NCBI GenBank assembly: GCA_011046015.1
Contig: DSBO01000112.1
Location: 1-10,775 of the forward strand
Reading direction: 5' to 3'
From: Thioalkalivibrio sp.
GTDB lineage: Bacteria > Pseudomonadota > Gammaproteobacteria > SpSt-1174
DNA length: 10,775 nucleotides
Shown: positions 9,329-10,775 of the stretch, one piece after another
Layout: every line of letters begins with the position of its first letter
Numbering within the stretch: the stretch's first letter is position 1
Position numbers and translations under genes: made by a program
Notes under the pieces: generated by a model
Database searches by the model: none
Seen by the model: the letters and a program-made list of their open reading frames with translations, nothing else
Told to the model about the DNA's origin: nothing

Positions 9329-9334
9329 TATAAT
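9329..9334 (+). promoter_or_regulatory. Consensus -10 (TATAAT) for the OmpR-type regulator gene
   Basis: A perfect TATAAT, 37 bases ahead of the GTG start at 9372, within a local AT-rich patch. Transcription would begin near 9341. No TTGACA-like element is found 16-18 bases upstream; that spot is taken by the palindrome at 9303-9315, so the promoter is probably factor-dependent. Confidence 0.6.
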
Positions 9335-9371
9335 GGAACACATGGCAACTAAATAAAGGAGTCCTGCCTGC

Positions 9372-10058
9372 GTGCGAATTGCGATCCTGGAGGACGATAG
9401 GGACCAGTCAGTGGTGCTCTCGCTCTGGCTCGAACATGCGGGCCACGAAAGCGATACCTTCGATACCGGTGCGGCGTTCATGACGTGCACGCCGGTGGGC
9501 CAGTACGATCTGTTCATCATCGACTGGGAGCTGCCGGACACCAGCGGCATCGAGGTCCTCGACTGGATACGGCAACGCATGGGATGGCGCATGCCGGTGC
9601 TGTTCGTCACCGTGCGGGACGACGAAGACGACATCGTTCGCGCGCTGGAGGGCGGCGCCGACGACTACATGTGCAAGCCGCTCAAGCACAAGGAGCTGGT
9701 CGCGCGCATCCGGGCCCTGGAGCGGCGCATGGAACCCGCGGCGCCGGAACGCGACGTACTGGTCTACGGCAACTACCACATCGACTTCAGCCATCGCCGC
9801 ATTATGCTCGATGACGAGGAGATCCGGGTCACCGGCACCGAGTTCGAGCTGGCCGCCTTTCTCTTCAAAAACGCCAACCAGGTCCTGTCGCGCAACCGCA
9901 TTCTCGAGAACGTCTGGCAGCGCGGCCCCGAGTTCAACACTCGCACCGTGGATACGCACATGAGCCGTCTGCGCAAGAAACTGCGGCTCGACGCGGCGCA
10001 CGGCTGGCGCCTGACCTCGGTGTACCGCTACGGCTACCGGCTCGAGCAGCTGGCCTGA
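9372..10058 (+). CDS. OmpR/PhoB-family response regulator (REC + winged helix)
   Basis: A two-component transcription factor of 228 aa, typical length. The receiver (residues 1-115) has acidic residues E7/D8/D9, phospho-acceptor D51 (LFIIDWELPDTSG), T80 (VLFVTVRDDEDD) and K102 (YMCKPLKHKEL). The C-terminal winged-helix DNA-binding domain (about 130-226) ends in TVDTHMSRLRKKL and the wing hairpin WRLTSVYRYGYRLE. The start is the GTG at 9372 (product MRIAILEDDRD), with AAAGGAG 10 bases upstream; no in-frame ATG lies nearby. The note-worthy phospho-site context DWELPD, with Trp after the Asp, differs from the more common D-x-M/L-L/M-P. No histidine kinase is adjacent. A CheY-like receiver gene follows 119 bases later on the same strand, and the DRR/FHA genes diverge from it. 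Regulon unknown. Confidence 0.94.
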   Translation: MRIAILEDDRDQSVVLSLWLEHAGHESDTFDTGAAFMTCTPVGQYDLFIIDWELPDTSGIEVLDWIRQRMGWRMPVLFVTVRDDEDDIVRALEGGADDYMCKPLKHKELVARIRALERRMEPAAPERDVLVYGNYHIDFSHRRIMLDDEEIRVTGTEFELAAFLFKNANQVLSRNRILENVWQRGPEFNTRTVDTHMSRLRKKLRLDAAHGWRLTSVYRYGYRLEQLA

Positions 10059-10177
10059 CACGGCAACCGGGGGTGACATTGTTTTACATTCCCACCCACA
10101 GGCGCGGTGATATAGTTGCGGCACACCGCCATCCGGGCCGCTCGGCCCCGCACTCGCGACCTGACCGGGATTCCAGC
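10059..10177 (+). promoter_or_regulatory. Intergenic region with candidate extended -10 promoter for the CheY-like gene
   Basis: 119 bases between the OmpR-type regulator and the CheY-like gene. TGATATAGT at 10108-10116 combines a TGn extension with TATAGT (five of six matches to TATAAT), predicting a start near 10123. An AT-rich upstream patch (ATTGTTTTACATT, 10078-10090) contains TTTACA, but that is 22 bases from the -10, too far for a standard spacing. No terminator hairpin for the upstream gene was seen. Confidence 0.45.
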
Positions 10178-10564
10178 ATGAAGAGCCTGCAGCGCATCCT
10201 CTACGTCGAGGACGAACCGGACATCCAGACCATTGCCCGCATCGCGCTGGAGACAGTTGGCGGCTTCACGGTCGAGATCTGCGGTTCCGGGGCGGAAGCC
10301 ATCGAGTGCGTTGACCGTTTTGCCCCCGACCTCATCCTGCTCGATGTCATGATGCCCGACATGGATGGTCCCGCTACCCTGGCGGCCCTGCGCAGCCATT
10401 CCGGCGCCGCCGACATCCCCGTGGTGTTCATCACCGCCAACGTACAGACGCCAGAGGTCGAGGCCTACAGGGCGCTGGGGGCCGCGGGCGTGATCGCCAA
10501 ACCCTTCGACCCCATGAAGCTCGCCGCCATGATTCGCGAGATCTGGACGCGAACGCATGGCTGA
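10178..10564 (+). CDS. Single-domain CheY-like response regulator
   Basis: A stand-alone receiver of 128 aa with no output domain, so it acts through protein contacts in a phosphorelay or on a partner protein. Conserved residues are all present: acidic E11/D12/E13, phospho-acceptor D56 (LILLDVMMPDMDG), T86 (VVFITANVQ) and K108 (GVIAKPFDP). The start is the ATG at 10178 (MKSLQRILYVEDEPD), with GGGA 8 bases upstream; a longer upstream reading crosses the candidate promoter and lacks family similarity. Its last codons overlap the start of the next gene by 8 bases (ATGGCTGA), implying translational coupling with an Hpt-type protein, a logical phosphotransfer partner. It resembles receivers found next to Hpt/GGDEF proteins in gammaproteobacteria more than chemotaxis CheY (judged from the sequence and context, not from a search). 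Confidence 0.93.
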   Translation: MKSLQRILYVEDEPDIQTIARIALETVGGFTVEICGSGAEAIECVDRFAPDLILLDVMMPDMDGPATLAALRSHSGAADIPVVFITANVQTPEVEAYRALGAAGVIAKPFDPMKLAAMIREIWTRTHG

Positions 10565-10775
10565 CGGCGACAGGGAACTGCAACGCCGACTCGCTGAAGT
10601 GCGAGATGCCTACGTGGCGCGCCTTCCTCAGCGCCTTGCGGAACTGCGCCTTCTGGTCACCGACGCGCGCGCCGGCGCCCGCGTCGTCCAGGCTACGGCA
10701 TTGCTGCAGGAGGGTCTTCAGCCGGCGCTCCTCCTTGCGTGCGAGCATGCTCAGATCGTGAAAACCAAAGGTACA
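10557..10775 (+). CDS. Start of an Hpt-domain protein; reading beyond about 10660 suspect
   Basis: The frame is open from the ATG at 10557 to the window edge (73 codons). The start overlaps the CheY-like gene by 8 bases. Residues 1-37 (MADGDRELQRRLAEVRDAYV, then ARLPQRLAELRLLVTDA) match the first helices of a histidine phosphotransfer domain, where L-x3-R/Y-x2-RLPxRLAEL is typical. After residue about 38 the frame loses Hpt character (RVVQATALLQEGLQPALLLACEH) and the expected phospho-accepting H-x-L-K-G motif never appears. Instead, the opposite strand of this same segment encodes the second half of an Hpt domain, so the end of this ORF is probably the product of an inverted junction at 10661-10686. 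The intact protein likely had Hpt plus further domains (unknown); it would pair with the receiver upstream. Confidence 0.6.
   Translation, partial: MADGDRELQRRLAEVRDAYVARLPQRLAELRLLVTDARAGARVVQATALLQEGLQPALLLACEHAQIVKTKGT
10661..10686. repeat. Near-perfect GC palindrome at the Hpt fold-back junction
   Basis: Two 13-base arms centred between 10673 and 10674, CGACGCGCGCGCC and GGCGCCCGCGTCG, pair at 12 of 13 positions (one mismatch, C/C). The centre, GCGCCGGCGC (10669-10678), is a perfect 10-base palindrome. It lies exactly between the forward Hpt N-terminal half and the inverted Hpt C-terminal half, making it the likely point of strand switching. Confidence 0.8.
10683..10775 (-). pseudogene. 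Inverted fragment: C-terminal half of an Hpt domain
   Basis: Read on the minus strand from the window edge, the sequence gives CTFGFHDLSMLARKEERR and then LKTLLQQCRSLDD. TFGFHDLSxLAR followed by a charged helix and LKxLL is what normally follows the H-x-L-K-G-S-G motif of Hpt domains. Continuing leftward past 10680 the frame runs without a stop into antisense of the forward Hpt start and the CheY-like gene and loses protein character. It is therefore not a complete minus-strand gene. The simplest reading is that this is the missing second half of the protein begun at 10557, joined in reverse orientation at the palindrome. Confidence 0.65.

Larger units (their letters stand above)
9094..9371. 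promoter_or_regulatory. Divergent regulatory region between the DRR/FHA genes and the OmpR-type regulator
   Basis: 278 bases, the longest gene-free stretch in the window. It contains a leftward -10-like TATACT (complement of 9131-9136), two nested inverted repeats around 9184-9218, a GC palindrome at 9303-9315, a perfect rightward -10 TATAAT at 9329-9334, and the ribosome binding site AAAGGAG at 9355-9361. Locally it is more AT-rich than the coding DNA, especially 9190-9235 and 9320-9360. I see no small ORF with convincing protein character in it. Confidence 0.6.

Noticed and set aside
10083..10116. TTTACA at 10083-10088 as the -35 partner of TATAGT at 10111-10116
   Set aside because: The spacer is 22 bases, outside the usual 16-18; the TGn extension of the -10 explains the site better.
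10431..10748. Minus-strand ORF overlapping the CheY-like gene and the Hpt start
   Set aside because: Only its first 30 or so codons have protein character (the Hpt C-terminal half). The rest is antisense of two real genes, so it is treated as an inverted fragment, not as an intact convergent gene.

Overview
The window is GC-rich (roughly two thirds G+C by eye) and tightly packed bacterial DNA. Its protein families (hexameric citrate synthase, PA0069-type radical SAM protein, Mug glycosylase, GacA/NarL- and OmpR-type response regulators) and its high-GC codon use fit a gammaproteobacterium. A Chromatiales/Ectothiorhodospiraceae-like or related environmental lineage is likely, but this is inference and no taxonomic marker gene is present. 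No tRNA, rRNA, CRISPR array or recognisable insertion sequence was seen. No gene-free stretch exceeds about 280 bases.

Layout. (1) Bases 1-3978, minus strand: a 90-aa conserved-looking small protein, then a NarL/GacA-type response regulator, then a large pyruvate:ferredoxin/flavodoxin oxidoreductase (nifJ/por type) that starts at a GTG and runs off the left edge after 962 codons. (2) Bases 4163-5464, plus strand: citrate synthase (gltA), followed by a 10-bp-stem hairpin that separates it from the converging genes. (3) Bases 5515-7564, minus strand: a translationally coupled trio, PA0069-family radical SAM enzyme, then Mug-type DNA glycosylase, then a small four-helix membrane protein. Each junction is a 4-base start/stop overlap. 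(4) Bases 7685-9093, minus strand: a 98-aa protein with two DRRxxxDRR units, then a 361-aa protein with a C-terminal FHA domain. (5) Bases 9372-10775, plus strand: an OmpR-type response regulator, a stand-alone CheY-like receiver, and the start of an Hpt (histidine phosphotransfer) protein that overlaps the receiver gene.

How they fit together. nifJ and gltA sit on either side of acetyl-CoA: the first makes it from pyruvate and yields reduced ferredoxin/flavodoxin, the second feeds it into the TCA cycle. A response regulator upstream of nifJ on the same strand may tune this step. The right half is rich in signalling parts (FHA, OmpR-type regulator, CheY-like receiver, Hpt) but shows no histidine kinase, so all three response regulators look orphan within the window.

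The most striking anomaly is at the right end. The N-terminal half of an Hpt domain is encoded forward from 10557. The C-terminal half of an Hpt domain (TFGFHDLSMLAR...) is encoded on the opposite strand from 10775 back to about 10683. The two halves meet at a near-perfect GC palindrome at 10661-10686. This looks like a fold-back (inverted) junction, either an amplification or assembly chimera or a real inversion, and coding calls beyond about 10660 should not be trusted.
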